Shown here: positions 8,304 through 18,399 of the stretch, piece after piece
How positions within the stretch are numbered: position 1 is the stretch's first letter
How the letters are laid out: each line of letters begins with the position of its first letter
DNA from: Saccharibacillus sp. O23
GTDB lineage: Bacteria > Bacillota > Bacilli > Paenibacillales > Paenibacillaceae
Assembly: GCF_002205895.1 (NCBI RefSeq)
Contig: NZ_NJDE01000008.1
Span: forward strand, 124,001 to 188,000
DNA: 64,000 nucleotides
Reading direction: 5' to 3'
Program-made: the position numbers and the translations under genes
The notes under the pieces: model-generated
The model's database searches: none
What the model was told of the DNA's origin: nothing
Seen by the model: the letters and a program-made list of their open reading frames with translations, nothing else

Positions 8304-8834
8304 TCAAAAACGTTCGAGGTCGGCTTTGACCGCCCGTCGGATCGACGAGTCTTCCGAAAAGAGGATGCGGCTTCCGCTTCGCGCATCGAATAATCCGCCG
8401 CAAGTTCCGCATGACGTGACCAACGTTTCCGTGCCGCGATCGGACAGCACGTAATAATATAAAGTCCCTTGACAGACTTCGCAGCCCTCCGACCAAGAAA
8501 GACTGTATACGAGCAAGTCGTCGAACGCTCGGGCAAGGCCGGAGTAGAAAGCTCCGACTCCTTTTTTATCGTGAAGCCGACTTTTGGCGTACTCCCAAGA
8601 CCGTCGCGCGCCGTGGTAGGCATCTTCGGAAATCAGGATCTCTTCGTCGCTCTCGATATACGGTTGCAGACGGTCCCAATCCTCGGGATTCATGTTTTTT
8701 CCGTATCGCCGAATCTCCGGCATCACGCGGCGCATCGACTGTACCGTGCGGAACGGATCGGGCGGTTCGGCGGACGCGAAGAGCGACGTATCGAGTTCTT
8801 CGATCAACAGGCGAATCGAGGTATATACGCTCAC
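8304..8834 (-). CDS. Unknown 176-residue protein with a C-terminal zinc-ribbon-like Cys pair
   Basis: The N-terminal 100 residues are charged and helical with no recognised domain. Near residues 117-143 two Cys pairs appear (CEVCQG and CGTCGG), which could bind one zinc. The start is a GTG at 8834, 9 bases after GGAG. It lies 33 bases downstream of a GNAT gene and is probably the third gene of a short operon starting with the 173-residue gene at 9901. No transmembrane segment or signal peptide is visible. I cannot name a function. Confidence 0.65.
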   Translation of the reverse strand: MSVYTSIRLLIEELDTSLFASAEPPDPFRTVQSMRRVMPEIRRYGKNMNPEDWDRLQPYIESDEEILISEDAYHGARRSWEYAKSRLHDKKGVGAFYSGLARAFDDLLVYSLSWSEGCEVCQGTLYYYVLSDRGTETLVTSCGTCGGLFDARSGSRILFSEDSSIRRAVKADLERF

Positions 8835-8867
8835 CCGGCAAGGCTCCCTTCTTCGTCTTGTTCTGAC

Positions 8868-9383
8868 CTACAACTTCCGCTCGTACCGAAACCCCGCGTT
8901 GCCGTTCGTGTCGACCACTTCGCATACCGGGACGAACCCGGCTCCGGTGTACAATCGGCGCGAGCGCTCGTTGTAGGCGTAGATCATGCCGATTTTCAAC
9001 ACTTTCCGATCCTGCTCGCGCGCACGTTCGATCAACCGGTCCAGCACGCAGCGGCCGATGCCGCGCGAGCGGTATTCCGCGTCGCCGACCGTGATCGGCA
9101 GATTGTCTTCCAGCAGCGCCGCGTCGCCGATCGGCCGCCAACCGTCTTTTTCGAGCGTTTCGATCATGTACAGCTCGCCCGCGCCGCTCAGGTAACCGTA
9201 CATCCGCAGAATCGCCGCCGTATCGTAAATGCCCGTTTCCATGCCTTCCGACATCCGCAGCACCTCGCGATCGCTGTACCACGGCCGGGCCGCCAGAATA
9301 TCGTTCATGCCGCCATACGGGCGCAGCCGCAGTTCTTCGTCGATCTCCAATATGTCGATGTCCGTTTGCTCCGTATCGTTCAT
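8868..9383 (-). CDS. GNAT-family N-acetyltransferase
   Basis: This 171-residue protein has the GNAT fold signature. The acetyl-CoA loop appears as RSRGIGRCVL (motif A, R-x-x-G-x-G) near residue 110, and motif B ends in NERSRRLYTGAGFV. It would move an acetyl group from acetyl-CoA to an amine on an unknown small molecule or protein. Its ATG overlaps the stop of the upstream gene by the sequence ATGA, a sign of translational coupling. The upstream and downstream partners are both unknown, so context gives no substrate. Confidence 0.85.
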   Translation of the reverse strand: MNDTEQTDIDILEIDEELRLRPYGGMNDILAARPWYSDREVLRMSEGMETGIYDTAAILRMYGYLSGAGELYMIETLEKDGWRPIGDAALLEDNLPITVGDAEYRSRGIGRCVLDRLIERAREQDRKVLKIGMIYAYNERSRRLYTGAGFVPVCEVVDTNGNAGFRYERKL

Positions 9384-9901
9384 TCGCTCCGCTCCGATCT
9401 TTTGGCGTTCGTTCCGTAGTCGTCGGAAAAAGCTTCTTCGAGCAGCATCCGGCTGTAAACGTAATAAGCGGCGAAGCTGGCCGGATCATAGCCGCGCATC
9501 TCTTCTGCCAACCATTCGCTCTCGTCTTCTTCGTCCGAATCTTCTGCCCAGAGCAGCTCTTCGCGCAGCAGCTCCAGCGGATCGGCCGGATATTCCGGGA
9601 TCTCCTGTCCGCTTTCTTCCACGTCCCGGATCGCTTCCCATACCGCTTTATAGACCCAACGCTCGTTTTCCGGAAGTTCGTCCAGCCTTTTGCCCGCGGA
9701 CTCTCTCAACATAAAGAGCAGCGTCCACGGCGTCACCTGCCATAACGTGCCTTGATGTTCGACCAACTGTCCGATCTCGCCGAAGCGGCGTTCGCGGATC
9801 AGATCCGGTATTTCCGTCCCTTTGCCGTAAGGGGTGGTCAGGCGGCTCCACGGAATGTCCTCCGTCTTCAGATGGTTCAACGACTGTATCAAGCTCGGCA
9901 T
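9380..9901 (-). CDS. Unknown acidic 173-residue protein
   Basis: The protein is rich in Glu, Asp, Trp and Leu and has no hydrophobic segment, so it is probably cytoplasmic. A strongly acidic run near residues 130-150 (EDSDEEDESEW) stands out. The start is the ATG at 9901 directly behind AGGAGGAG; an in-frame ATG at 9919 overlaps or precedes that site. The gene ends in an ATGA overlap with the GNAT gene, so the two are translationally coupled. I do not recognise the family and infer only that it works with or is co-regulated with the acetyltransferase. Confidence 0.65.
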   Translation of the reverse strand: MPSLIQSLNHLKTEDIPWSRLTTPYGKGTEIPDLIRERRFGEIGQLVEHQGTLWQVTPWTLLFMLRESAGKRLDELPENERWVYKAVWEAIRDVEESGQEIPEYPADPLELLREELLWAEDSDEEDESEWLAEEMRGYDPASFAAYYVYSRMLLEEAFSDDYGTNAKRSERSE

Positions 9902-10105
9902 AAGTCTCCTCCTGCGCATGGAATCAGGACGGTTCGACGCGACCGCTCGGCAGCCGTTTCCGTCCTGCTTAGTGAGCCGGCCGAATTAAATCTGACATTA
10001 AGGTCGGCCAACGTATTTCTAAAAAAAGATTCGTGACCCGAGTCTTATTCCCTGCTTGTCTCGTCATTCTCTTCCGCGGAGCAGCGATATCCGGAAAGGC
10101 TCGGC

Positions 10106-10390
10106 CTAATCCTGATTGCTCGCGCGTTCCAGACGGATCAGCAGTTCGTTCTGTTCGCGCGTCAGCTTGTTTTGTTCTTGAAAATAAGCCTCGAGCGCGT
10201 TGAAACGTTCGGACTGGCGGCGTTCCAGCTCGTTCAAGTCGCGGCGCAGCCAATAGATCTCGGTCGTCATGTTCGAGTCGTTGACCGCTTTGCGGATAAG
10301 GAAGTAGTAGATAACGTACGTGACGATCGCCACGATGATCGGCATTAATAGGCCGAAGGCCCCCCACATATAGAAAAAACTGTTCATCAT
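10106..10390 (-). CDS. Small membrane protein with C-terminal coiled coil
   Basis: The 94-residue product starts with a membrane segment (about residues 8-33, including FGLLMPIIVAIVTYVIYYFL) and continues with a basic loop and a long Glu/Arg/Gln-rich helix likely to form a coiled coil (residues 45-90). The ATG at 10390 lies 8 bases after AGGAG. It has the shape of small single-pass proteins that oligomerise at the inner face of the membrane. No family is recognised. It stands alone between the dehydratase gene terminator and an unknown gene. Confidence 0.65.
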   Translation of the reverse strand: MMNSFFYMWGAFGLLMPIIVAIVTYVIYYFLIRKAVNDSNMTTEIYWLRRDLNELERRQSERFNALEAYFQEQNKLTREQNELLIRLERASNQD

Positions 10391-10546
10391 CGGTTCGGCT
10401 CCTCTCGCTTTGGATTTAGCTTTCGGAATCCTTCCTTGTCGATACAAACATCCGTCTGAACCTGCTTCCTTCGAAGGTCGCGTACTCAATCAACGTTCGA
10501 AACGACCGATTCGTTGGTCTTTTCGCCGAAAAACGCGGAGCGCATA

Positions 10547-10578
10547 AGAAAAAGGAACGGTCGGAAGATCCGTTCCTT
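10547..10578 (-). terminator. Terminator downstream of the dehydratase-like gene
   Basis: AAGGAACGG and CCGTTCCTT pair around a 9-base loop, and on the minus strand the stem runs into TTTTTC. The rest of the gap 10391-10724 holds no gene; 10600-10724 is a very GC-rich stretch with several short inverted repeats (for example GCGGCATGAATGCCGC). Confidence 0.8.
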
Positions 10579-10724
10579 CGTGCAATAAAGCGTTCGCGCG
10601 CAGCCGCGCGGCGAAAAAGCAGGCGGTCCGCAAAGCCGGTCCGCCGCGACGTTCGGGCGGCATGAATGCCGCCGCCCGCAGCTTCGCGATCGGGCTTCGC
10701 CGCGCATGAAGCCTGCGGCGAAGC

Positions 10725-13700
10725 TCAATCGCTTCCGGCGGTCTCCGCCGTCGCAGCCGCCATCGCGGCGGCTGCCGCCGCGTGCCGCGAAGCGGCACGC
10801 TCCGCGCCGGACGGAGCTTCCGGCGCGAGAACGCTCGCGGCCGGCCCCGCAGGGCCGCTCGGGCCGCCCGAACCGGAGGAAGCCTCAAGCTCGGCTTCCT
10901 CGCGCTTGCGCAGCGTCCGCAGCGCGGTGGACAGCATCAGCTTGATGCGGTTAAGCTGATTGACTTCGGTCGCGCTGGGATCGTAATCCACCGCCGCCAG
11001 ATTGGCGGAAGGATGCAATTTCTTCACGGCTTTGAACACGCCGCGGCCCGTAATATGGTTCGGCAGGCAGGCGAACGGCTGCAAGCAGATCACGTTGTCC
11101 ACGCCGCTCTCCAGCAGTTCGATCATCTCGGCGGCCAGCAGCCAGCCTTCGCCGCATTGGCTGCCGAGCGAGACGATCCCGCTCGCTTTCTGCGCCAGTT
11201 CGTCGATATGCAGAGGCTGCGCGAAGCGGCGGCTCGCCGCCAGCGCTTCGCGCATCGGACGGCGGTACCATTCGATCACGGCCGTAAAGGCCATGCCCGA
11301 AAACCGTTTGCCGAGCGGCGCGCCGAGATGGCGCAGATTGAATCCGCCGTCGTTGAAGCAGTACAAGAAGAAGTCCATCAGGTCCGGCATGACCGCTTCG
11401 GCGCCTTCGCTCTCCAGCAGCTTGACCAGATCCCCGTTCGCTCCCGGATGGAACTTCAAAAGAATCTCGCCGACCACGCCGACTCTCGGCTTGTTCAGAT
11501 TTAGCAGCGGTAGTTCGTCGAAGTCCCGCACGATCGCGGCCGCGTTGGCACGGAACGTCTTCGGCGAACCGCTGCGGATCGACGCTTTGCACGGCGCGAT
11601 CCAAGCTTCGTACAGACGGTCCGCCGAACCGGTCTCGGCTTCGTAAGGCCGCGTCCGGTAGAGCACGCGCATCAGCAGATCGCCGTAGAGGATCGCCATC
11701 AGCGCTTTGTTCAGCAGTCCCGGCGTCAGCTTGAAGCCCGGCTGCTCCGCCGTCGGCGACGTGCCGAGCGCCACGACGGGCACGTTTGGGAAACCCGCGT
11801 CGCGCAGCGCTTTGCGGATAAAGCCGATATAATTGGTCGCCCGGCAGCCCCCGCCGGTCTGCGTGATCAGCACCGAAGTATGTTCCGGATCGTATCGGCC
11901 CGATTTCATGGCGGCCACCAATTGGCCGGTCACGATGATCGACGGGAAGCAGGCGTCGTTGTTGACGTGGCGCAGTCCCGTGCCGATCTCTTCGCTGCCC
12001 GCTTCGCGCAGCACTTCGAGCCGGTAGCCCGAAGCGTTGAATGCTTCTTCCAGCAGATCGAAATGCATCGGCGACATCTGCGGCGCCAGAATCGTATGCG
12101 TCTCCCGCATCGCTTTAGTGAAAGCGGGCGGCAGCGAAGCTCGGCGGCTGTCGGAAGCCGACCGGCTTTTTTCTTTCTTCGCGCCCTGCCGAATATTCGC
12201 TTCGAATTCCGTTTCCGCTTCTCTCTCTCTGTCTCCGCCCTCGAATTCCCCGCACGCTCCCGAGCAGCCTGCGCCGCTTCCGAACGGCCGTGCCGCGGCC
12301 GCGCCGAACGCGCCGCCGACCGTCTCCGTCGCCCACGAGTCCTGCCGTTTGCCGTCCCGTTCGCGCTGCTCCGAAGCGGCGGCTTGAAGCGAACGCAGAC
12401 GGATTCGCGCCGCGCCGAGGTTCGAGCCTTCGTCGATCTTCAGCTGCGTATACAGTTTGCCGGCCGATTGCAGCAGTTCGGCGACCTGATCGCCGGTGAC
12501 GGAATCCAGCCCGCAGCCGAACGAATTAAGCTGCACCAATTCCAGACAAGGTTCCTTGGCGACCGCGTCCGCAGCCCGGTACAGACGGGAATGGTACATC
12601 CACTGATCGACGAAAGTCAGCGGACGCTCCGGTTCGCCCAGATGCGCGACCGAATCTTCGGTCAGCACGGCCATGCCGAGGCCGGCGATCAGCTCGGGAA
12701 TGCCGTGATGGATCTCGGGATCGAGATGGTAAGGCCGGCCGGCCAGAACGATGCCGATCCCGCCTTCCGCGCGAAGCCGGGCGATCGCGCGCTCGCCGGC
12801 AGCCCGGATATCCGCTTGGGCGCGGCGTTCTTCGAGTCTGGCTTCCGCGACCGCTTCTCGGACCTCTTCGGGCGTTACGCCGAATTCGCGCAGTTCTTCG
12901 TAGAGCCGGCGAGCCAACTTTCTCGTATCGCCGAAAGGCAGATACGGAGCCAGATAACGGACGCCGGACAGCGAATCGACGTTGCTTCCGAGCACTTGCG
13001 GATAACCCGAAACGACCGGGCAGTTGAAGCAGTCGTCGGCTTTTTCGGTCTCGCCGCGCTCGCGCGGGATCGACGGATAGAAGATCAGGTCCACGCCGCG
13101 CCGGATCAGGCTCTCGATATGTCCGTGCGCCAACTTCGCCGGGTAGCAGGCCGTATCGGAAGGAATGGTCTCCAAGCCGCGTTCGTAAATCTTTTTGGAC
13201 GAACGCGGAGACAGCTCGACCCGGAACTTGAGCCGGGTGAAGAACGTGAACCAGAACGGATAATTCTCGTACATGTTCAGCACGCGCGGAAGACCGACCC
13301 GGCCGCGCTCGGCCCGGTCGAGCGGCAGCGGCTTATAGCCGAACAACCGCTCCAGCTTGTATTCGAACAGATTGACCGCGCCGTCCGGATTCTTCTCTCC
13401 GCCCACGCCGCGTTCGCAGCGGTTCCCGGTAATGTATTCCCGTCCGTCGCCGAACCGGTTGACGGTCAGCATGCAGTTGTTGCCGCACAATCCGCAGCGG
13501 CGCATCGACGAATCCGCCCGGAATCCGTCCAGCTCTTCCGCGCCCGCCAGACCGCCGCGCACGAAAGCCGCTCCGCGTTCGCGGGCGATCAACGCCGCGC
13601 CGAACGCGCCCATCAGCCCGGCGATATCCGGCCGGGTCACGTCCTGACCGACTTCGCGTTCGAACGCGCGCAGCACCGCGTCGTTGTGGAACGTGCCGCC

Positions 13701-15323
13701 CTGCACGACGATCCGGCGTCCCAGATCCTGCGGGCCGCGAACTTTGATCACTTTGTACAACGCGTTCTTGACCACGGAACCGGACAATCCGGCCGAGATC
13801 TCGCCGAGCGTCGCGCCTTCTTTCTGCGCCTGCTTCACCCGCGAATTCATGAACACCGTGCAGCGCGAGCCCAGATCGAGCGGCCGGGGCGCGAGCAGCG
13901 CCGCTTCGGCGAAATCGCGCACGTTCATCTTGAGCGATTCGGCGAAAGTCTCGATAAACGACCCGCAGCCCGACGAGCAGGCTTCGTTCAGCAGGATGCT
14001 GTCGATCGCCCCGTCTTTGACCCGCAGGCATTTCATGTCCTGCCCGCCGATATCGAGGATAAAGTCCGCCCCCGGCAGAAAATGATCCGCCGCTTTATAA
14101 TGCGCGACCGTCTCGATCTCGCCGAAGTCCGCGCCGAGCGTCGACTTGATCAGCCCTTCGCCGTAACCGGTCGCCGTCGAAGCCGCGACGAACGCGCCGG
14201 ACGGCATCTTGCCGTACAGCGTGCGCAGCGCTTCGACGACCGAATGCAGCGGACGCCCGCCGTTCGCGCCGTAATGCTGATGCAGCAGCCGGCCTTGCTC
14301 GTCGATCAGCGCCAGCTTGGTCGTCGTCGAACCGGCGTCGATGCCGAGATAGCAGCGGCCTCTCGCTTCGGACAATTCGGCGCGCCGAACGCGGTCGAGC
14401 GCATGCCGGGCGCGAAACGCCTCCAGCTCCGCCGCATTCGCGAACAGCGGTTCCAGACGATCCGCGTTCGCTTCCGCCGCCGTCGACAGCAAGGGCAGCC
14501 GCTCCGCCAGCGCCGTGAACGTCAAAGAAGCCTCGCGCCGTGCGGCTACCGCCGCGCCTTTGGCCACGAACAGTTCGGGCCGTTCGGGCAGCACGATATG
14601 CTCCGGCGTCACGCCGAGCGTTTTCACGAAGCGGCTGCGCAGTTCGTCCAGATAATGCAGCGGCCCGCCGAGAAACGCGATATTGCCCGTGATTTTCTTG
14701 CCGCAGGCCAGTCCGCCGATCGTCTGGTTGACGACCGCTTGCAGCACCGAAGCCGAGATGTCTTCGAGCGCCGCGCCTTCGTTCAGCAGCGGCTGCACGT
14801 CCGTTTTGGCGAATACGCCGCAGCGCGACGCGATCTCGTACATCGTCCGGCTTCCTTTGGCCAATCGGTTGAGTCCCGCCGCGTCGGTCTGCATCAGCGC
14901 GGCCATCTGATCGATGAACGCTCCCGTACCGCCCGCGCAGGAACCGTTCATCCGCTGATCGACAGCGCTTTCGAAGAACGTGATCTTGGAATCTTCGCCG
15001 CCCAGTTCGATCGCGACGTCCGTATGCGGAATAAACCGTTCGACCGCTTCCGCTCCGGCCGCCACTTCCTGCACGAACGGCAGACCCAGCCATTTCGAGA
15101 CGGAGATCCCGCCCGATCCGGTCACGCTGATCCGCATTTCTCCGTTGTCTGTTTCCGTTCGTCCGCCGTACTTTTCGCACACCTCTTCGAGAACCCGGCG
15201 CACCGTTCCCCGAATATCCGCGTAATGCCGTTCGTAGCAGCCGTGCACCAGTTCGTAACGTTCGTCCAGCACCGCCAATTTTACCGTGGTCGAACCGACA
15301 TCGAGTCCGATTAACATTGACAT
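10725..15323 (-). CDS. Giant 2-hydroxyacyl-CoA dehydratase-like protein with two activase domains
   Basis: This 1532-residue protein joins two BadF/BcrA-type ATPase (activase) domains with the subunits of a 2-hydroxyacyl-CoA dehydratase-like enzyme. Domain 1 starts at [13 protein letters not shown], domain 2 near residue 323 at [12 protein letters not shown]. Each keeps Cys residues expected to bridge a 4Fe-4S cluster (NGSCAGGTG and [12 protein letters not shown] and CTVF). A Cys-rich segment ([10 protein letters not shown]) precedes the HgdB/DUF2229-type regions. A disordered stretch at about 1000-1100 splits the latter, and an Ala-rich tail ends the protein. Known relatives use ATP to inject an electron into the dehydratase and are oxygen-sensitive; the substrate here is unknown. 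The start follows GGAAAGGCGG. A TetR gene lies 60 bases upstream on the same strand and probably controls it. Confidence 0.88.
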   Translation of the reverse strand: MSMLIGLDVGSTTVKLAVLDERYELVHGCYERHYADIRGTVRRVLEEVCEKYGGRTETDNGEMRISVTGSGGISVSKWLGLPFVQEVAAGAEAVERFIPHTDVAIELGGEDSKITFFESAVDQRMNGSCAGGTGAFIDQMAALMQTDAAGLNRLAKGSRTMYEIASRCGVFAKTDVQPLLNEGAALEDISASVLQAVVNQTIGGLACGKKITGNIAFLGGPLHYLDELRSRFVKTLGVTPEHIVLPERPELFVAKGAAVAARREASLTFTALAERLPLLSTAAEANADRLEPLFANAAELEAFRARHALDRVRRAELSEARGRCYLGIDAGSTTTKLALIDEQGRLLHQHYGANGGRPLHSVVEALRTLYGKMPSGAFVAASTATGYGEGLIKSTLGADFGEIETVAHYKAADHFLPGADFILDIGGQDMKCLRVKDGAIDSILLNEACSSGCGSFIETFAESLKMNVRDFAEAALLAPRPLDLGSRCTVFMNSRVKQAQKEGATLGEISAGLSGSVVKNALYKVIKVRGPQDLGRRIVVQGGTFHNDAVLRAFEREVGQDVTRPDIAGLMGAFGAALIARERGAAFVRGGLAGAEELDGFRADSSMRRCGLCGNNCMLTVNRFGDGREYITGNRCERGVGGEKNPDGAVNLFEYKLERLFGYKPLPLDRAERGRVGLPRVLNMYENYPFWFTFFTRLKFRVELSPRSSKKIYERGLETIPSDTACYPAKLAHGHIESLIRRGVDLIFYPSIPRERGETEKADDCFNCPVVSGYPQVLGSNVDSLSGVRYLAPYLPFGDTRKLARRLYEELREFGVTPEEVREAVAEARLEERRAQADIRAAGERAIARLRAEGGIGIVLAGRPYHLDPEIHHGIPELIAGLGMAVLTEDSVAHLGEPERPLTFVDQWMYHSRLYRAADAVAKEPCLELVQLNSFGCGLDSVTGDQVAELLQSAGKLYTQLKIDEGSNLGAARIRLRSLQAAASEQRERDGKRQDSWATETVGGAFGAAAARPFGSGAGCSGACGEFEGGDREREAETEFEANIRQGAKKEKSRSASDSRRASLPPAFTKAMRETHTILAPQMSPMHFDLLEEAFNASGYRLEVLREAGSEEIGTGLRHVNNDACFPSIIVTGQLVAAMKSGRYDPEHTSVLITQTGGGCRATNYIGFIRKALRDAGFPNVPVVALGTSPTAEQPGFKLTPGLLNKALMAILYGDLLMRVLYRTRPYEAETGSADRLYEAWIAPCKASIRSGSPKTFRANAAAIVRDFDELPLLNLNKPRVGVVGEILLKFHPGANGDLVKLLESEGAEAVMPDLMDFFLYCFNDGGFNLRHLGAPLGKRFSGMAFTAVIEWYRRPMREALAASRRFAQPLHIDELAQKASGIVSLGSQCGEGWLLAAEMIELLESGVDNVICLQPFACLPNHITGRGVFKAVKKLHPSANLAAVDYDPSATEVNQLNRIKLMLSTALRTLRKREEAELEASSGSGGPSGPAGPAASVLAPEAPSGAERAASRHAAAAAAMAAATAETAGSD

Positions 15324-15383
15324 GGCTTATCCGCCTTTCCCCTCTGTCCGTATGTGTTGTCCTTATCGCCGTTTCTTTTTCGG

Positions 15384-16127
15384 TTATACAGCCAATCCGT
15401 GAAACAAAATGTCGAGCATGAGTTCCACTTCCTGCGCGTCGTCCCACCGGCCTTCCGGAGCCAGCAGCGAACGGATCATCGCGTAAGCGCTGAGTACGGG
15501 CACGACCACCCGCATGACGGTCGCGATCGGCAGGTCCCGGATCTCGCCGGATTGCATGCCCGCTTTGATCGACGTCGAGATGATCGGCGCGAGCTGATCC
15601 ATCCAGAGTCCGGTCACGGCTTCCCGGTAATCGTCGCGGAGCAGCAGTTCTTGAAGCGTGATCTTGAGCATGTAAGGATTTTCACAAGCGAAGTTAAGCC
15701 GTTCCAACGCCACGACGCGCATCCGTTCTTTGAGCGTTCCGGGCAGCTCGGCATCGCTGTCTGCCGCGGCAGGCTCGGCTCTTTCTTCCGCCGTTCTCGC
15801 ATGCTCGGTCTCGGCAGACGCCGGTTTCTCGATGCTCTGCACGCCTTCGACGCAGCGTTTGACGAGCGGTTCCACGATATCCAGCAGCGTAGGATGCACG
15901 GCGAGGGCAAAAAGCTGCTCCTTGCTTTTGAAATGCTGGAACAGCGTTTTCTCGGAGACTCCGGCCGTTCTCGCGATCTCGAGCGTCTTCGCCCCTTGAT
16001 AACCGTGACGGGCGAACACCTCGAGCGCGGCTTCCAGAATCCGCCGGTCCGTTCCGGTCTGCGGCTTCCGGGTCTCCTGCTGTTCTTCGAGCGGCGCGTT
16101 CAACAGTTCTTTCAGCGGATACGTCAT
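15384..16127 (-). CDS. TetR/AcrR-family transcriptional regulator
   Basis: The 247-residue protein has a TetR helix-turn-helix at about residues 28-72 (ILEAALEVFARHGYQGAKT then EKTLFQHFKSKEQLF) preceded by a 25-residue polar extension. The ligand domain follows and carries an acidic, Ala/Glu-rich loop near residues 105-130. The ATG follows AAAGGGG. It is transcribed toward and probably with the dehydratase-like gene 60 bases downstream. A perfect 12-base palindrome at 16210-16221 in the divergent gap is the best operator candidate. The inducer is unknown; an acyl-CoA would be sensible given the neighbour, but that is inference. Confidence 0.9.
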   Translation of the reverse strand: MTYPLKELLNAPLEEQQETRKPQTGTDRRILEAALEVFARHGYQGAKTLEIARTAGVSEKTLFQHFKSKEQLFALAVHPTLLDIVEPLVKRCVEGVQSIEKPASAETEHARTAEERAEPAAADSDAELPGTLKERMRVVALERLNFACENPYMLKITLQELLLRDDYREAVTGLWMDQLAPIISTSIKAGMQSGEIRDLPIATVMRVVVPVLSAYAMIRSLLAPEGRWDDAQEVELMLDILFHGLAV

Positions 16128-16209
16128 GCCGATTCCCCTTTCCTTTCGGTTTGCCTGTAAGCGGTCTGCATGCCCCTATTGTAGTCTTCTTTTTCCAGCC
16201 CGGGTAAGT

Positions 16210-16221
16210 AAGTGATCACTT
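16210..16221. promoter_or_regulatory. Palindrome AAGTGATCACTT, candidate TetR operator
   Basis: This perfect 12-base palindrome sits about 85 bases before the tetR-type ATG and 174 before the divergent serine-hydrolase ATG. Outward bases (GTA on the left, TTAC on the right) extend it imperfectly. TetR proteins typically bind palindromes of this kind near their own promoter. Position only; no binding data. Confidence 0.5.
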
Positions 16222-16394
16222 TACTTTTCGACAATTCGGTGTCCGCGAAGCCGTTTCGACCTATCCTCAGGTCTAGGCGGGCGGGCGGCTCGGGGCGGAG
16301 AAACATTTCGGGCGGCTGCCCGATTTGGCCGGCGCGGCGATTGATTACAATAGGAACAGAGCCACGCCACGTGAACAGAGAGGGAGTTATAGAG

Positions 16395-18095
16395 ATGAAA
16401 TGGAGCCAAAAAACCAAAATCGCGTTGACCGGACTGCTGCTCGGCGCGTCGATCGCCGCCCCCGGCTCGTCGGTCGCTTCGGCCGCGCCGGCCGCTTCCC
16501 TGTCCGTGGAGCCGCAAGGAATCGTCAACCCGTCTGCCGGCGCGGCGGCCCCTTACGACGAATCCGCCGAAGAAACGGTGATCGAATCGACGCCGGTCGT
16601 CTCCGCCGCTTGGAAGCCGGAACAAATCGACGCTTACGCCGAAGCCGCGATGAAGCGGCTGCATATTCCGGGCCTGGCCGTCGGCATCGTGCAAAACGGA
16701 GAGATCGCCTACATGCAGGGCTACGGAACAGCCGGCCCGGGCGCGGGTCCGATGACGCCGCAGACGCCGCTCGCGATCGGTTCCACCAGCAAATCGTTGA
16801 CCGCGCTCGCCGTCATGCAGTTGGTCGAAGAAGGCAAGATCAAGCTCGACGCCCCGGTAACCGATTATCTGCCGGATTTCCGGTTGGCCGACGCCGCGCA
16901 GTCCGCGCGCATCACCGTGAAGCAGCTGCTCAATCAGACCAGCGGGCTGTCCACCTACGACGGCGTCGCGTTTCTGTCCCGAGGAGACGGCACGCTGATG
17001 CAGCATATTCGGGATCTTCGCAGCGTCGCGCAGACTGAGCCTGCGGGCGCGGGCTACCAATATTCGAACCTGAATTACAATATTCTCGGCGCGATCGTGC
17101 AGCAGGCATCGGGGCAGACGTACGGCGAATATATGGAAGAACAGATCTTCCGGTCGCTCGGCATGAACGGCAGCTTCTCTTCGCCGGAACGGGCGCAAGC
17201 GGCGATGGCCGAAACTTCGGATCTGCGTCCCCCTTCCGGTTACCAGTCGCTGTTCGGACTGCCCGTTCCGACGAGACAAGGCGAACATTCCGGCACGGTT
17301 CCGTCCGGTTATCTGGTCTCGACGGCGGAAGATATGTCCAAGTATCTGCTGATGCAGATGGACAACGGTTCGTTGAACGGCACGCGTTTGCTGGGCGGCG
17401 ACGGCATCGCCAAGATGCGCGAGCCGGCTGCCGCGATCGGCGACGGTTCGTTCTACGGCATGGGCTGGCAGACGACCGGCGATTATATCTGGCATAACGG
17501 CATGACGGAAAACACGTATTCGGAAATGCGGATTCGCGGCGATCACGGCATCTTTATCTTGGCCAACTCGGCCGATCCGCTGATCATCAGCTACGGAGGC
17601 ATCCTGCCGGGCATCGACGATATCCTGACGGGTCGCAGTCCTTCGCTGGAAAGCCTGCCGAATTACAACAAGCTGTACGGCATCGCGGACGGCGCGGCGA
17701 TTATAGCGATCCTCTTATTCCTCGCTTCCGTTCGCAGCTTGTTCCGTTGGAAAAAAGCGTTCCGGCCCGCTCCGTGGAAAACGGTCATGAATCTCGTGCT
17801 GCTGGCGGCCTGCAACGTCGCGCTCCCGCTCGCGATCCTGCATTTCGTCTCGGGCATCGCGCCGTGGGAAGTCGTCGCCACTTGGGCGCCCGGCATCGGG
17901 TGGGGATTGATCGCCCTGCCGTGGCTGTTATTCTTCACCGGAGCGCTGAAGGCGCTGCTGATGATCGCGGCCGCGATCTCGCATCGATCGGACAAACGGC
18001 GCGCGGCCCGAGCGGAGAAACTATCGCCTGCCGCCGACGAGGCTTCGGGTTCTGGCGAGCGGCCGTCGCTTGACGGAATGGAATTCGGCGCCTGA
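16395..18095 (+). CDS. Secreted, membrane-anchored serine hydrolase (class C beta-lactamase/PBP fold)
   Basis: The 566-residue protein starts at the ATG at 16395 behind GAGAGGGAG, with an N-terminal signal peptide (KIALTGLLLGASIAAPG). The catalytic domain (about 70-410) has the active-site SxxK as STSK in GSTSKS, the second motif YSN in YQYSNLNY, and a third motif HNG near the end. Three to four hydrophobic segments make up the C-terminal 120 residues, so the enzyme domain faces outward. Relatives act as D-amino-acid peptidases, esterases or cell-wall-modifying enzymes; true beta-lactamase activity is not implied. Divergent from the tetR-type gene and closed by its own terminator. Confidence 0.88.
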   Translation: MKWSQKTKIALTGLLLGASIAAPGSSVASAAPAASLSVEPQGIVNPSAGAAAPYDESAEETVIESTPVVSAAWKPEQIDAYAEAAMKRLHIPGLAVGIVQNGEIAYMQGYGTAGPGAGPMTPQTPLAIGSTSKSLTALAVMQLVEEGKIKLDAPVTDYLPDFRLADAAQSARITVKQLLNQTSGLSTYDGVAFLSRGDGTLMQHIRDLRSVAQTEPAGAGYQYSNLNYNILGAIVQQASGQTYGEYMEEQIFRSLGMNGSFSSPERAQAAMAETSDLRPPSGYQSLFGLPVPTRQGEHSGTVPSGYLVSTAEDMSKYLLMQMDNGSLNGTRLLGGDGIAKMREPAAAIGDGSFYGMGWQTTGDYIWHNGMTENTYSEMRIRGDHGIFILANSADPLIISYGGILPGIDDILTGRSPSLESLPNYNKLYGIADGAAIIAILLFLASVRSLFRWKKAFRPAPWKTVMNLVLLAACNVALPLAILHFVSGIAPWEVVATWAPGIGWGLIALPWLLFFTGALKALLMIAAAISHRSDKRRAARAEKLSPAADEASGSGERPSLDGMEFGA

Positions 18096-18126
18096 TCCTG
18101 CATTCTCGGACCGTGTATTTCCGTCG

Positions 18127-18183
18127 CCTTTCCTCGCCGGCTGCCGATTTTTCGGTAAAAAAGCCGCGGGGAAAGGTTTTTTT
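18127..18183 (+). terminator. Terminator of the serine-hydrolase gene
   Basis: CCTTTCC and GGAAAGG, plus GGCT and AGCC further in, pair around an AT-rich loop. The stem is followed by TTTTTTT. Confidence 0.75.
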
Positions 18184-18210
18184 GCTGCTTTTTTCGGAAT
18201 TTAAATTTTT

Positions 18211-18262
18211 TTGTAAGCGTACGCTTTTGCCTCTTGCCAACCTGTGAAAACGGTGTTATCGT
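18211..18262 (+). promoter_or_regulatory. cre box and promoter of licT
   Basis: TTGTAAGCGTACGCTT (18211-18226) matches the CcpA cre consensus at all fixed positions and is a near-perfect palindrome. It lies just upstream of TTGCCA (18234-18239), 17 bases and TATCGT (18257-18262), a plausible sigma-A promoter. This would add catabolite repression to the antitermination control downstream. Confidence 0.65.
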
Positions 18263-18269
18263 TGTAATT

Positions 18270-18336
18270 GGGATTGTTACTGCAAAGGCAAAACCCAAAA
18301 CATGTGCTCAACGTGTTTTGGGTTTTGCCTTTTGTT
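18270..18336 (+). promoter_or_regulatory. RAT antiterminator and overlapping terminator before licT
   Basis: GGGATTGTTACTGC starts a typical ribonucleic antiterminator that overlaps the left arm of a strong terminator. The arms are 18285-18302 and 18314-18331, an 18-base perfect stem, followed by T-rich sequence. In the known LicT/BglG systems the dimeric regulator binds the RAT hairpin and prevents the terminator from forming. The first 27 bases are identical to those of the second RAT at 19289. Confidence 0.93.
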
Positions 18337-18399
18337 TTCCATTCTGCAGAATGGCTCGATCCCGTACGAAGCAGCTTCGACGAACAAGAGGTGAACGCA

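Noticed and set aside
11880-15314. 1144-codon plus-strand frame opposite the dehydratase-like gene
   Set aside because: It is the antisense shadow of a gene with clear activase motifs; its Arg/Gln/Ala-rich composition fits no family.
16395-18095. Beta-lactamase
   Set aside because: The SxxK/YxN fold is shared by many D-peptidases and esterases; the C-terminal membrane helices and lack of resistance context argue against it.
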